From assembly GCF_011386835.1 (NCBI RefSeq), contig NC_088800.1, positions 25,038,572 through 25,102,571 of the forward strand: a stretch of 64,000 nt of DNA. Direction: 5' to 3'. Numbering within the stretch: the stretch's first letter is position 1; each line of letters begins with the position of its first letter. Source of the DNA: Chrysemys picta bellii (Eukaryota > Chordata > Testudines > Emydidae). The notes below the pieces were generated by a model. It ran no database searches. It saw nothing but the letters and a program-made list of their open reading frames with translations, and was not told where the DNA came from. Below are positions 11,890 through 23,268 of the stretch, in pieces. The translations under genes were made by a program, and so were the position numbers.

Positions 11890-14800
11890 CTACAATGGAT
11901 ATCAATGGGGAAAAAACATGCAGTTTAGAAAAGTGTATTTAGACTCTAAAATCACCATTTGCACTCCGATGTTATGCTGCCTATATGGTAACATACAAGA
12001 TCAACCAATGCCCTAAAAACATCACAACCCACCTAATTACTTTCAGCTGTTTGTCATGTGATCTTGCTGACTGATCAAGTGACTTCTTTTCCTCCTTTCA
12101 CAAGTCTAGCAACCCAGTTAACTAGCCCATCTCTACCATCTAAATGTAAATGTATCAAACCTTTGCTTAACCCAGGGACCAAGTCTGAGTGTGTGTAGCT
12201 AAAAAAGAGTGCCTTTTATCTATTTTTAAATAAAACAAGCTACAAAAGGATGCTAGCCTATTATTGTGAGGTTTTTTTTTTTTTTTTACAAAATGTTTAT
12301 AAATGGGACATCAGCCAGCATCAAGCAAAGCTCCCCAAATGTAATGAGCAATATCAGCTTCAAGCATGCTGGGTCCCTTACAACTGATCCATAACAACAA
12401 AACACAGACAACTTCCTTAAAAAACAAAACAAGGCAGGGCAATTTTCAGTTAAATAGGACATAGGACAGCAGTAGGACGAGAACAAGATGCCAGAGAATT
12501 TTAGTAAGTGTTTAACCGATGAGCATCGGACAGACAGACCCCTGCTCTGCACAGAGCACCACTGTAATCACCTCTGTGTGGGTGCAGGAATCCATCGGCA
12601 TAGAGTCTGTTGCAGGCGTGGGGTGTTAACCATTAAACAGATATTTTCTTAAATATTTTTTTACACTTAAAATGAAGTTAGAGGCATTTCATCAGTATTG
12701 AAAATTTGCAGAATGGAGGACATGTCTATTATTTACTTCTATTTCTTCCCATACAAAAAAAAAAATATCACACAATACTAAGCAGTATAGCCATGTACAT
12801 GCAGACGTTTCCCCCTCACAAAATAACGTTGCAGGCTGCATAGAGGGCTATACTCTACAGCACCATTTTACTATGGTTTTCAGACTGAAAAGTAAAAACC
12901 TTGGCTAACAGTTGTGGCTAGCACTGTTTCAATTATAGAATAGACGTGACTGCTCTATGGGAGTGCAAGTCTTACTTCCACTTTGAACAGCTGGTCACAT
13001 TAACCTCTTCTGGAGTATTTTACTGCTTTCAGCTGGTGGATTTAATCCTTTAGCTCAAGCAACAGAGGTTTATGCTTTTATAGTGCTCTCTTGTGCAGGG
13101 CACTGTACAGACAGAAGAGAATTTGTTTTACAGCTTTGTTCAAATTATAGTTACAAATTTTACCTTGGAACGTAGTATATAAGAAAATATCAGTTTATGG
13201 ATTTTTTTAGAACTCCACCAACTCAATAGTATTGACAGAACATTTTATAACAACTGTTCATTTTGTAAAAAGCTACAACAACGATCTAAAACACAGATTC
13301 CATGCTCAGTGCTAGCATCATGGTGCATATGTACGCAGCAATATGTCACTTGATAAATTAGTATCACAGTGTTTGCCAAAACCCCACCCATACATTAGCT
13401 CAGTCAGAAGGACAAGTTTAACAGTAGCAGGGTGGTGCCAGCGCAAAGCACTACCATCTTTTGTTGCTAGCAGTGGGAAGTTAAACATGAAAATTAAGCC
13501 AAGACTACAGGGTGTGAAGCTATAGGGGATCGAGACCCAAGAAGAGATTCCCATGAATTCATGTGAACTGAGATCACCAAGTTTTGCACAGCTCTATAGG
13601 ATCTTCAGAGTCACTCATAGGCACTTCACATATTGAAATGATTTCAAAGGAGTCCCTTTAACTGATTAGGCACTTAAACCACATCTCCTCCAATAGATGC
13701 CAGATTACCTTTAACATAAGTCCCTTTCCTCCTTCAAGGCTCTCTCCTCACTATTTCTTGGTTTGCTCTTCTAGAGCTGAGAAGTAAGAGAAGATTTCTA
13801 AGTTTGTTCTCTGATTTAATTATTTAAAGCATGATGGGTAAAACATCCCACAGTGCAGAGGGCCCCTGTACCATTTATTTAAGCCTTGTATTTGTCCATT
13901 GCAAATGAAGCAGTCAAGCAGTAGGGTTTCCCCATCCCAAACAGGTTAGCATGGAGGCAGGTTGGGTCAGCAGCTAGTGAAGCCACAATTACATAGATCC
14001 AGTAGTCTTAATCCTTGCACAAATAGAACAGAGAGAGACTGCTGCTGCTACTACTTTTGCTCAAATACTGCAATCCCAAACTCTACTGCTGGACTGCGGG
14101 TGGATTTCATGCAGAAAGCCTAATTATTCCGACTTTATGTAAGTGAAAGGAAAAGACTTTAACCACACTTACTTCTGTTACTGAGGAATCCATCAAATTA
14201 TCTTAACATGCTTGGAGTACTTACATAGGTAAATCCCAACTATTCAAAGCACATGTACACTATGATTGATAAATGCTTGTCAGCGAGAGCTGAGGGCATC
14301 AGTACTGGTCAGAAGGGGCTCAGTACCATGCAGTGCCAGGATGTTATTGATGTGATCTATTATTTTATGCTGGGCTTTGAATTTTATTTGAAAATATATT
14401 ATATCTATTTTAATTAAGGAAGGATGGCTACTAGCAAACAAAAATGCACTATCGTTGGCATGATTAGTCTCCATTTGTACAACATTTTCAAGATACAAAG
14501 CACTATATAAAGTACTAAGATGTTAAAACAGATCTAATTTAACATGCACTTTTAAGGGGAAAAAAAATCTAGATAACTGATCAATACACCTCATTTGCTG
14601 GTGAATTTTACCTTAGAAATGCATACAATTATAAAATCATAACTACTTGGGCATTCACACACAAAACTGACTTCCTCCTTTTCTTAACCCATCTCTTTGA
14701 TCTGTGCATGTTGTTCAGTACAGCCTAACAATACCAGGACTTACGTTTTTTATCAACTGGTTCTGGTCAAAATTAAGTGTTCACTTTAAGCCTCTCCATT

Positions 14801-14927
14801 CTGATCTGTGACAATGTGATGCAATTTATTTAATAAGTGTACAAAATACACTGTCTTGCAGACAGTCACTGGTCACCATTGCTTGAAAAATGTTGGGAGT
14901 ATCTAATTTATTTAGAGATATCATGAA

Positions 14928-15429
14928 CAGGGCCGGCTCTAGGCACCAGCAAAATAAGCTGGTGCTTGGGGCGGCACATTTTTAGGGGCGGCATGGCCGG
15001 CGCCAGAATGCCGCCTCTAAAAATGTGCCCCGGCCGCCGTAGCTCACCTCCGCTGCTGCTGCCACGGCGCGCGAAACAGCTGATTCGCGCGCGGCTACTC
15101 GCCCTCCCTCCCAGGCTCTCAAGCCTGGGAGGGAGGGGGAGCAGCGGCGCGCGAATCAGCTGTTTCGCACGCCGCGGCGGCTCGGGGTCTCCCCCTCCCT
15201 CCCAGGCTCTCAAACCTGGGAGGGAGGGGGAGATCCCGAGCGGCCGCGGCGCGGGCGCCGCTTCTCCCCCTCCCTCCCTCCTAGGCTTGAGAGCCTGGGG
15301 GGAGGAGGCAGGGCTGGGGATTTGGGGAAGAGGCGGAGTTGAGGCGGGGCCGGGGGTGGGGTAATTAAAGAACGGGGGTGGCCAAAATTGTTTTAGCTTT
15401 GGGCGGCAAAAATCCTAGAGCCGGCCCTG
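14928..15429. mobile_element. GC-rich palindromic hAT MITE
   Basis: A 502-bp element bounded by CAGGGCCGGCTCTAGG and its inverted copy CCTAGAGCCGGCCCTG. It is flanked by the 8-bp direct repeat ATCATGAA (14920-14927 and 15430-15437). The interior is about as GC-rich as a CpG island and rich in local inverted repeats (GCGCGCGAAtcAGCTG and variants). The long open frames on both strands are by-products of that composition. Confidence 0.92.
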
Positions 15430-15437
15430 ATCATGAA

Positions 15438-16079
15438 TAACTGATAGGAAAACAATCCTGCAACTTTTACTTGCAGGAGTAATCACAAGTAGCCCCACTG
15501 AAGTCAGTGGTCCAATTCCTTAGTATTTTATTAGGTCAAACGCCCACTGACTTCAAACAATAATATGGCAGAATAAGAACTGGTACAAAAATTATGGACC
15601 AATCCTGCTCCCACTGACTTTCATGGAAGGAAAAATTAGACCCTTACAAAAGGGCATCTCAATTTCAATTGAAATAGTCTGGTGAATAAAGCTGCCCTCC
15701 ATAAATATAGGTTTCAGGATTTGTACCCAGATTCTTAGAGGGTTTTTAATAGCTTTTATAGCTTACGTATTTCTGACACAAACCTGTTGCAGTCTCCTTC
15801 CAACACTACTTTGGTGTAGCTATATCAAGAAGTGCACTTGTACAGTGTAGCTCAAATCACAGTGTTATTGTCTTCTCCATAAAGCATCACAGAATTTACT
15901 TCAGTAGATTTCACAAATTCAGAACTAGACAGTAAGAGATCACTAATTCCAGGAGGAAGTGAACAGTCTGATAAATGGTTAGCCTATTGAAGTCTTGGGC
16001 AGCTCAACCAGGACTAGACATAACTACAGGCCCAGCCTGAAGAAAAAGACACAGGAAATTATATATATATATATAGCCA
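15438..16079. other. non-coding DNA with an old MITE fragment
   Basis: Nothing coding is seen. The phrase CCAATCCTGCTCCCACTGAC near 15600 matches the recurring 'bill-of-lading' amniote MITE motif seen elsewhere in this window. Confidence 0.4.
16062..16075. repeat. (TA)n microsatellite
   Basis: A run of seven TA units next to the old MIR/L2-like segment. Confidence 0.9.
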
Positions 16080-16173
16080 CACTTCTATAGCACTTTACAG
16101 AGGACCACAAAGAACTTTGTAAAAGTGGGTAAGCAACATTATCTCCATTGTGCAAATGGGGAAACCCAGGCAC
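16080..16173. repeat. MIR/L2-like old repeat, left part
   Basis: TAGCACTTTACAGAGG followed by TCTCCATTGTGCAAATGGGG and AAACCCAGGCAC is the familiar wording of an ancient SINE or L2 3' region. The expected continuation (AAGTGACTTGCCYAAGGTC) reappears at about 17655, after roughly 1.46 kb of inserted DNA. Confidence 0.6.
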
Positions 16174-17638
16174 TGTAGGAACCAGGACATGGGTGGTCCG
16201 GCCTAGTGGTCAGGAGGAGGAGTCTGGAGCAGAGAAATGAAATCGAGGGTGTGACACCCTGTACCCCATGTTCACCACTTCCATATGGTTATATATTTTG
16301 TACAAAGTATGCCTTGTGAGGTATCATTTGAAAACTCAATCTTCTGGATATTATTACCCTGTTAAAATGTGTGTGACAACACTGCATACAAAAGTATGAG
16401 ATTTTGCTTTATGTTACTAAAATATGTTCTGGTTCTGGAGAATGCCTCCAGACTAGCTCTTCAGAAACAACAAAGAACTGACCACAGGTGTTAAGAAACT
16501 CTTAATTGCTTAGGCAGCAGAGATGATGTAAACAAGAAATTTATATTTCATCCCAGAGACTGTTCAAATCTCACGTACACAGGAGACTGTTCTACACCCC
16601 AGCAGGGGGTAATCCTGAAGGAGGAGGAGGAGGAGGGTATAAAAACAAGAGACTGTGACCTCTACATGACCCCCTTTTCCTCCCATCTCTCTGTTCATGA
16701 CACCAATGAACACCTGAAGGACTCTGAACTGGGGGAGGGGTACATGGCTGAAAAGAAATCCAGTCTGAACTGTTGCAGCTTATGGGGAGAAAGTCATTTT
16801 GCTTTTAAGTTCATTTAGGTATTAGCTTGTGTTTTTATTTCTTCTGTAACCAATTCTGACTTTTATACCTTATCACTTGTAATCACTTCGAATCTATCTG
16901 TAGTTAATAAACTTGTTTTGTTTTATTATTTTATCTAAACCAGTGTGTTTGGATTGAAGTGTTTGGGAAGCTCTACATAGGATGACAAGACTGATGCATA
17001 ATCGTTACCCAGTGTTGGAATGACGGACTTACTATGAGCTTATACTGTCCAGGAGGGTACTGAGCAGTGCAAGTTGCACATTTCTGGGAAACAAGGCTAA
17101 GACTGAAGAATATGCATATGTAATTCATGAATGGCTGGGAAAGCATTCATGTAACATAGCTGGGAGTGTTAGTGGCTGTATATGAGCAGGACCGGGAGAG
17201 GTGGCTGTTCACAGCACAGCAGTGTAAAAGGCACCCCAGACTAGAGAATTAAGGGGACTCAGCTATTCAACAAGACGAGGGTCAGAACCAGGTTACCTGG
17301 AGTCAAGGAAGGCAGGAGTAGGACTGAGTCTGAGGCAGGAATGAGGCTGGGACAGGGCTGAAATAAGGGAGTGGTAAGACTCGAGCATGGCAGAAATCAT
17401 GGCAGAAAAGAGGGACTGGAACATGGCAGGAGCAGAAGTTAATGTAGCCCACAGCCGAATGCTTTGAGCAGCCAGCACTCTGCTGCTGCCCTTAAGAGTA
17501 GGTATGCTAATCCCTTCAGCCAAGTGGGGGAAAGAGGGTGTGTGACCAAACAGGCAACTCAGTTGTGGCCCAGATGTGCTTGTTAGACTGTCTGGGGGTT
17601 AAGCTGGCAGGTAAGCAGGCCAGCTACAGGCCCTTACA
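16174..17638 (+). mobile_element. outer LTR-like insertion, itself interrupted
   Basis: The sequence between the two halves of the MIR-like repeat begins TGTAGGAACC and ends GGCCCTTACA, so it has TG...CA ends like an LTR. Its body is split by a second LTR at 16250-17275. I did not find a clean target duplication, so family and exact ends are tentative. Confidence 0.45.
16250..17275 (+). mobile_element. solo LTR of an endogenous retrovirus-like element
   Basis: A 1026-bp LTR without internal genes, flanked on both sides by CGAGGG (16244-16249 and 17276-17281). It starts TGTGACACCC. In order, it carries a TATA box (GGGTATAAAAAC, about 16636) and a polyadenylation signal inside TTAATAAACTTG (about 16902), which sets plus orientation. 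Absence of gag/pol/env suggests LTR-LTR recombination. The right end is not the usual CA, so the boundary could be off by a few bases. Confidence 0.75.
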
Positions 17639-17644
17639 CGTGAC

Positions 17645-17717
17645 AGGCAGAGAGATGTCAAGCAACTTGCCTAAGGTCTTTCAATGAATCAGTGGCTGAG
17701 CCAGTCTCAGATTAGAC
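17645..17717. repeat. MIR/L2-like old repeat, right part
   Basis: CAGAGAGATGTCAAGCAAC, then TTGCCTAAGGTC and GAATCAGTGGCTGAGCCAG, read as the continuation of the segment ending at 16173. The two pieces are displaced by the LTR insertions. Confidence 0.55.
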
Positions 17718-18053
17718 CAGGGGTCGGCAACGTTCGGCACGCGGCTCGCCAGGGTAAGCACCCTGGCGGGCCGGGCCAGTTTTATTTACCTGCTGACGCG
17801 GCAGGTTCGGCTTATCGCGGCCCCCACTGGCCGCGGTTCGCCGTCCCGGGCCAATGGGGGCGGCGAGAAGCCGCGGCCAGCACATTGCTTGCCCACGCTG
17901 CTTCTCGCCGCCCCCGCTGGCCCGGGACGGCGAACTGCGGCCAGTGGGGGCTGCGATCGGCCGAACCTGCCGCGTCAGCAGGTAAATAAAACTGGCCCGG
18001 CCCGCCAGGGTGCTTACCCTGGCGAGCCGCGTGCCGAACGTTGCCAACCCCTG
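17718..18053. mobile_element. long-palindrome hAT MITE
   Basis: A 336-bp element that is almost entirely an inverted repeat. The left arm starts CAGGGGTCGGCAACGTTCGG and the right arm ends with its inverse, CCGAACGTTGCCAACCCCTG. It is flanked by the perfect 8-bp repeat GATTAGAC (17710-17717 and 18054-18061). GC content is very high. Open frames on both strands mirror each other and are not genes. Confidence 0.95.
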
Positions 18054-18061
18054 GATTAGAC

Positions 18062-21000
18062 TATGCTTCCTCTGTACCTCTTCTGAAACCACTTGTCCCT
18101 GATCACAGTATGTTGTCTTTTTGGGAAAAGGAAAAAATATTGTGATCAGGGACCATTGAAAGTATTTTAGTCAGTGATCCAATTACCTAATATAAAACAG
18201 ACTAATTTGTTAATAATTCTTATTAAATTCACTCTGCCGTGTTTTTTCAACTCCTTTACATTTGGTGAGGGGAGCTGGTTTGGAGCACCATCGGCTCCCT
18301 CAGTAATGCCAACACGATTAGTCAGCTTGGGGACAATTAGGACCAGAGTAGGCTAAAGGATTTATTGCAGCACTGCTTCTGTAAATGTGGCTAGAGGAAC
18401 AGGGTAAGAGATGGTGAAAGAACAAACAACAACCTCTTTGGCATGTTGCAATTAGCCCTCGATGGTGGTTATGTGCAATGAGCATGTACAACCTACTTGT
18501 CTGGAAGGGTCTCAATATAAGAAGTAGAAGGATTTCAACCTCTCCAATACATTAATTTTTCCCCCCTTCTTTTTTGAAAAGGAGCAGCAGGGGGAGTTAA
18601 AGGAATGGTTTATAAAGAATTTCCTTCCTTCCAGTAATTTACTTCAGGTAGTAAATTATATTTTTCTCCTACCAGTCAAGCATCTCTACTCTTTTTCCAG
18701 AAGCTAAGTCTATCAAAAATAGAAGGACTTTGCTACAAAAGGTACAATTAGAATTAAGGAATTCTTTTTTCCATATGAAGTTGCATGGAGCTAAAACCGA
18801 CTTGAAGGCAAATGGTGGAGAATAGAACTGAAACAAAAGGCAGCATGCAGTCCAGTGCATCAACAAAGGAAAGCAATTAATAAGAGACTGGAAATTTCTA
18901 ACTATACTTGGAAAGTCAAAAACTAAGAGCCGAATTGTAGTGCAGTAATTTGAGAGATTTTATGGAGCTCTGAAGCTACAATTCTACAGAGGAATGCGAA
19001 GTTCTTATTACATTTTCCTCCAACTTCAATCAAGCTCTTCTGACAAGATAATTTTAGCACTTGGAATTTGTGACCTCAGCTGAGCTCACTAGAAAGCTGT
19101 TAACTTTAATAAGGAGTCGATAATTATTTTTCTACTTTGTACAGACCTATGAACTTGGAAGGTGAGTTGGAGAAGGCCAAAAGACACCTGCTCTGCTTGG
19201 AGCATTCTTAAACCCAAGTACCAGAAAGATGGTGCTATGTACATTCATACATCTTCAGGGATGGTTTATAAAGAGAACAGAAAGTAAGTGGTCATTTGAG
19301 TACGATTCTTCTCCATGAGGAATATGCCAGATCAGTTACACATTATGCCATGATTCCTGCTGGGATCAGGGCACCTGACTGTGGGGGGAAGGAAGGATCT
19401 ACTAATGATAAACACTGTAGTCTTCAGATAAAACTGCAGAACAACTGTTTCAGTCCAGTGCTGAAAGCAGCGTGTACTCAATGTCACTGCTGGCTGTCTT
19501 TGTTCTCTGGCAGAAGTTTGTCAAGTAAATTTTTCAATTCAGTTGAGGATGTCTACCACCACTCTTCCGATAATTCCTATCAGTGAAGGACTTTTGCTCC
19601 CTTTAAGTCATTAAAATACGATATGAACACATAACATGGGCTTAAATCTTCACAAGGCCACACAACAGATGTTGAAAATGAGGCTTGCAAGGCTGGCAGG
19701 CTGAAAGCAAACAGTCGAGAGCCAAAGTTGATGTCATTTGCCAGCATCTACAAAGCCAATTTCTGCTACAGAGCCTCCTGGCAATTAAACACGAAGCTCA
19801 AAAAGGTATGACACATTGCCAGCAGATCGGTCTTTATTGCCTTGACATGTATTAAAACCAAAGTGCAAGTTCAACTGATTCATGGCACTTTGTTTTTGTT
19901 TTTAAATCACTGACAACTAAGTAAAACCCAAAACAAAAAACTCTTAACCAAATGATAAGGGAGCAGGCCCAAAGGAGGAAAACAAGGAATATAAGACAGA
20001 CTGGTAATGAAACTGATTCTTACTATTGTACTACAGAATTAGATAAGATGCTAGAGAAATCTCCTCTGAAGAGAGAGAGAGCCTCTCAAAAACCATCATC
20101 CTTACTTGCTCAAGCATCAAAGGTCAAACTCACTGGCAAAGTAAAGGAGGAATTGACAGTTCATCTATGGGTAAAGCATTGCAAAGAAAATCTGACCATG
20201 TACCAGGTGAGTTCCATTCAGAGCTAGTGTTATGAAAAAAGTTAGTGAATGCAGCAACGCTCTCGCATATGCAACTCTGAGAGCTGAAAGCATTATGTTG
20301 ATCCTTTTGTACTTGCCTCAATACATACCAGATGATCATTCTTCATGGTAGAAAGGTAAAGATTAAACTTTGCCAGTGTCGAATTGTGAAATGTCGTTGT
20401 AGTAATTACAATAAATGAAGGTCAAGCTCTCTTTGAAGCATGCAATCCAAACAACATTTTGGAAACAACAAAGACACAACAGCTTATAACAGAGTATTCA
20501 GCAGCAAAAAAGGATTGAAGTAAAATTTCAATGTTCTTTTGTTGTAACGGACAGTAAGTCTAGGCATTATTTATACTAATTACCGCATTTTACCATTGCA
20601 AATAAAAGTAGATGAGGTATGTTTAAAGTCAGTGGCTCCTTACTCCTATTGTCTCATATTAAGGAGCATAAATGAGACAATCCAGTTTCTCCACTCTAGT
20701 AGAAAGTAATTAGTTCCCAAGGAATTAAGAGGTTACAATATTTAGTAAAAAGCTACAATTGTTATGATCTTGACGCACTTCACTGGGTTACAAGCTTCTC
20801 TTCAATAATACGACACACAAATGTACTACTGTGAAACAAATACATATTTCAAAAGCACTTTTTTTTTTTGGTTGGAACTTACCTTAGCCTTTACCCCACA
20901 AAATAGCCAACTATTAGCTCTTCTTGCCAGCTCTTCTTGATCAATCTTCATCAGCACCGTAGAGACTCCTAGGCTCCACTCTGCACTCCTACTGACTTCA

Positions 21001-21129
21001 CCTGAAGGCAGGACAGGTAGGTCCTATTCTCAGCTCCTTCCTGAATCACTTCTCTGTCCCTCTGCTTCCTCATCTGCAAACATAATGTTATACTACTACT
21101 TATAGCCACCTAGGAGTTGGGGAAGGCTT
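18062..21129. other. non-coding DNA, nothing classified
   Basis: No exon, RNA gene or recognisable mobile element seen over about 3 kb. The frames at 19296-19586 and 19952-20227 show no family resemblance. Confidence 0.45.
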
Positions 21130-21645
21130 AATTCTACTTGTCAATTTTTTCACCAAAATCATATTTTGACAAAATAATTGTGTGACCAAATTGAAAGTTC
21201 AAACAGAAAGTTTTCATTTTGATTGAATTTTTCTGGTTTTAAAACAAAATTTTCCAGTAAAAATGTTTGGTTTTCAAACATTAATCTGAAAAGGTAAAAA
21301 TACTTTTCAGGTGTGTGTTTGTTTTTTTTTTTTTTTAAATGAGTGTTTTTGAAGTTTCCCACAAATTTTGAGCTTTTTTTTTTTAAAAAATCATATTTGC
21401 TTTTAAGTGTAAAATTGAAGGAAATTACAAAATGAAGTTGTTTCAGCCTAAACAAATTGAACATTTCAAAAGTATTGAAACAAAACGTTTAAACTTTTTC
21501 TGAATTGGGGGTGGAGGGAGGAGGACTGAGACAAATGATTTGGCGAAACGGACATGAATCATGAAACATTTTGTGTTGATGAATCTGCACCTTTTCCTGG
21601 AAAAAAATTTTTTTTGACCAAAATATTTTGCCCAGCTCTACTCCA
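21130..21645. repeat. AT-rich dispersed repeat ('aaaatttt' type)
   Basis: The segment alternates TTTTGACMAAA, GAAACA and AAAATTTT words and ends TTTTGCCCAGCTCTACTC, resembling the segment at 9560-9900. The style matches a turtle repeat family I cannot name. The boundaries are approximate. Confidence 0.4.
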
Positions 21646-21856
21646 GAGTTCTCATCACAGATCTGTCATTGACCTGCAGTGTGCCCTCTCTGCCTCACTT
21701 TCTCCATCTGTAAAATTCAGGTGCTGACTTCAGACCCACATGAAAGGGACAAAAGTCACATTAAGCCACACAGTATAACTCATGCAAGGCCTGCTTCTGA
21801 TCAGACTCAAATGTTAAACAAGTTTCAATTTATAGGATGTTCAGTTTCTTATCTTG

Positions 21857-21858
<2 letters not shown>

Positions 21859-21891
<33 letters not shown>
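21859..21891. repeat. 33-nt poly-T tract inside a small inverted repeat
   Basis: Thirty-three consecutive T are flanked by CTTATCTT (21848-21855) and AAGATAAG (21892-21899), which are exact inverses. Confidence 0.9.
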
Positions 21892-21896
<5 letters not shown>

Positions 21897-21899
21897 AAG

Positions 21900-22691
21900 G
21901 GAGGTAAGGGGAGAAATGTTTAAAAAAAAATTGAAATGCATTCCAGCCCCTTATGGTGTAGAAGTTGAAATGGATTTTATTAAAAAGTTCTAAAATAGAG
22001 AACAAAACACAAAGTGTAGAAAGAGATTAGAATCCAGATTGCAGTGAACATCCTAGTCAAGAATGTATGTTGGGGGTGGGAGATCGGGGTTGGAAGGAGG
22101 TTGTTTGTGGGGTTCTTTTAAACACAAGAAGTGGCCACAAAAATAAGTAAATGATTGTTGTTTTTCCAAATCAATCATGAGCTGAAAACATGTCAAACTG
22201 GAACATAACAGATGGATGAAATGCATAGTTATTAGCAGGCTATAGCTTTGGTGTGAGTGGGAGTCTGCTGGTTTCACTTTTTGTGAATACTCATTTTGAG
22301 CCTGTTTTTATCAAAGTGGTATTTAAGCTAGTAAAGACTAAAAATAGCAAGCCCCGCCATGTTCTTGAAAGAAGCTTTAAAAAAAATAAACCAACAACTT
22401 CATCTGATGCCTCTGCTTTCAGTATGAGAAGAGTTAGAAATCCACTATTTTTTTAAATAGATCAGTGATCCTTATCTGTATGGCAAAAAGGGTTGATGAG
22501 TAAGTGCATTTTTAATCTCAAAGAGAGATTGCAGTTTACAGGAAGCTGTGGTAGTGATGAAAAGAAAGAATAAGTAACTATACCACAGTTTCCTTAGAAA
22601 GAAGAATTTTAATATACTGTATAATACTGTGAAAAACTATAATGCAGTTTCTAAAATTGTCTGGATATTTTTCTCTGGCTTTAAGCTTAAC
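21900..22691. other. non-coding DNA, nothing classified
   Basis: No gene or recognisable element before the CR1 3' end at 22692. Confidence 0.4.
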
Positions 22692-23268
22692 AGTCACATA
22701 GAATCATAGAACTGGAAGGGACCTTGCGAGGTCATCTAGTCCAGTCCCCTGCACTCATGGCAGGACTAATATTATATCTAGACCATTCCCAATAGGTGTT
22801 TGTCTCACCTGCTCTTAAAAATCTTCAGTGATGCAGACTCCATAACCTCCTTAGGCAATTTATTCCAGTGCTTAACCACCCTGACAGTTAGGAATTTTTT
22901 CCTAATGTCCAACCTAAACTGCCCTTGCTGCAATTTAAGCCCATTGCTTCTTATCCTATCCCCAGAGGTTAAGAAAAACAATTTTTCTTCCTCCTCCTTG
23001 TAACAATCTTTTACATACTTGAAAACGGTTATCCTGTCCCCTTTCAGTCTTCTCTTTTCCAGATTAAACAAACCCAATTTTTTTTCAATCTTCTCTCATA
23101 GGTCATGTTTTCTAGACCTTTAATCATTTTTGTGGCTCTTCTCTGGACTCTCTCCAATTTGTCCACATTCTTCCTGAAATGTGGCACCCAGAACTGGACA
23201 CAATACTCCAGTTAAGGCCTAATCAGCGCAGAGTAGAGTGGAAGAATTACTTCTTGTGTCTTGCTTAC
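22692..23268 (-). mobile_element. CR1 LINE, 3' part of the outer (interrupted) copy
   Basis: Minus-strand CR1 sequence. It ends at 22692 in the family's 3' untranslated wording (plus-strand GAATCATAGAACTGGAAGGG ... CATCTAGTCCAGTCCCCTGC). It codes for the C-terminal end of ORF2 (GLFNLEKRRLKGD, VKHWNKLPKEV) at 22805-23077, with stops and shifts upstream. Its 5' edge, coding for KTQEVILPLYSALIRP, begins where the piece ending at about 25317 stops. The two are therefore one copy split by the CR1 between them. Confidence 0.85.

Larger units (their letters stand above)
8307..14919. other. AT-rich non-coding DNA, possibly intronic
   Basis: No recognisable coding exon or classified repeat apart from the two low-confidence items listed separately. 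Low-complexity patches include a G-run near 10381-10392, an A-run near 11650 and a T-run near 12275. If the CpG block at 40.4-41.2 kb is a minus-strand promoter, this stretch would lie within that gene's 5' introns. That is inference. Confidence 0.4.

Noticed and set aside
14908..15364. Two overlapping 100-132-residue frames on opposite strands
   Set aside because: They mirror each other because the hAT MITE is palindromic and GC-rich.
17684..18092. 101- and 126-residue frames on opposite strands
   Set aside because: Same cause: they are translations of the long inverted repeat at 17718-18053.
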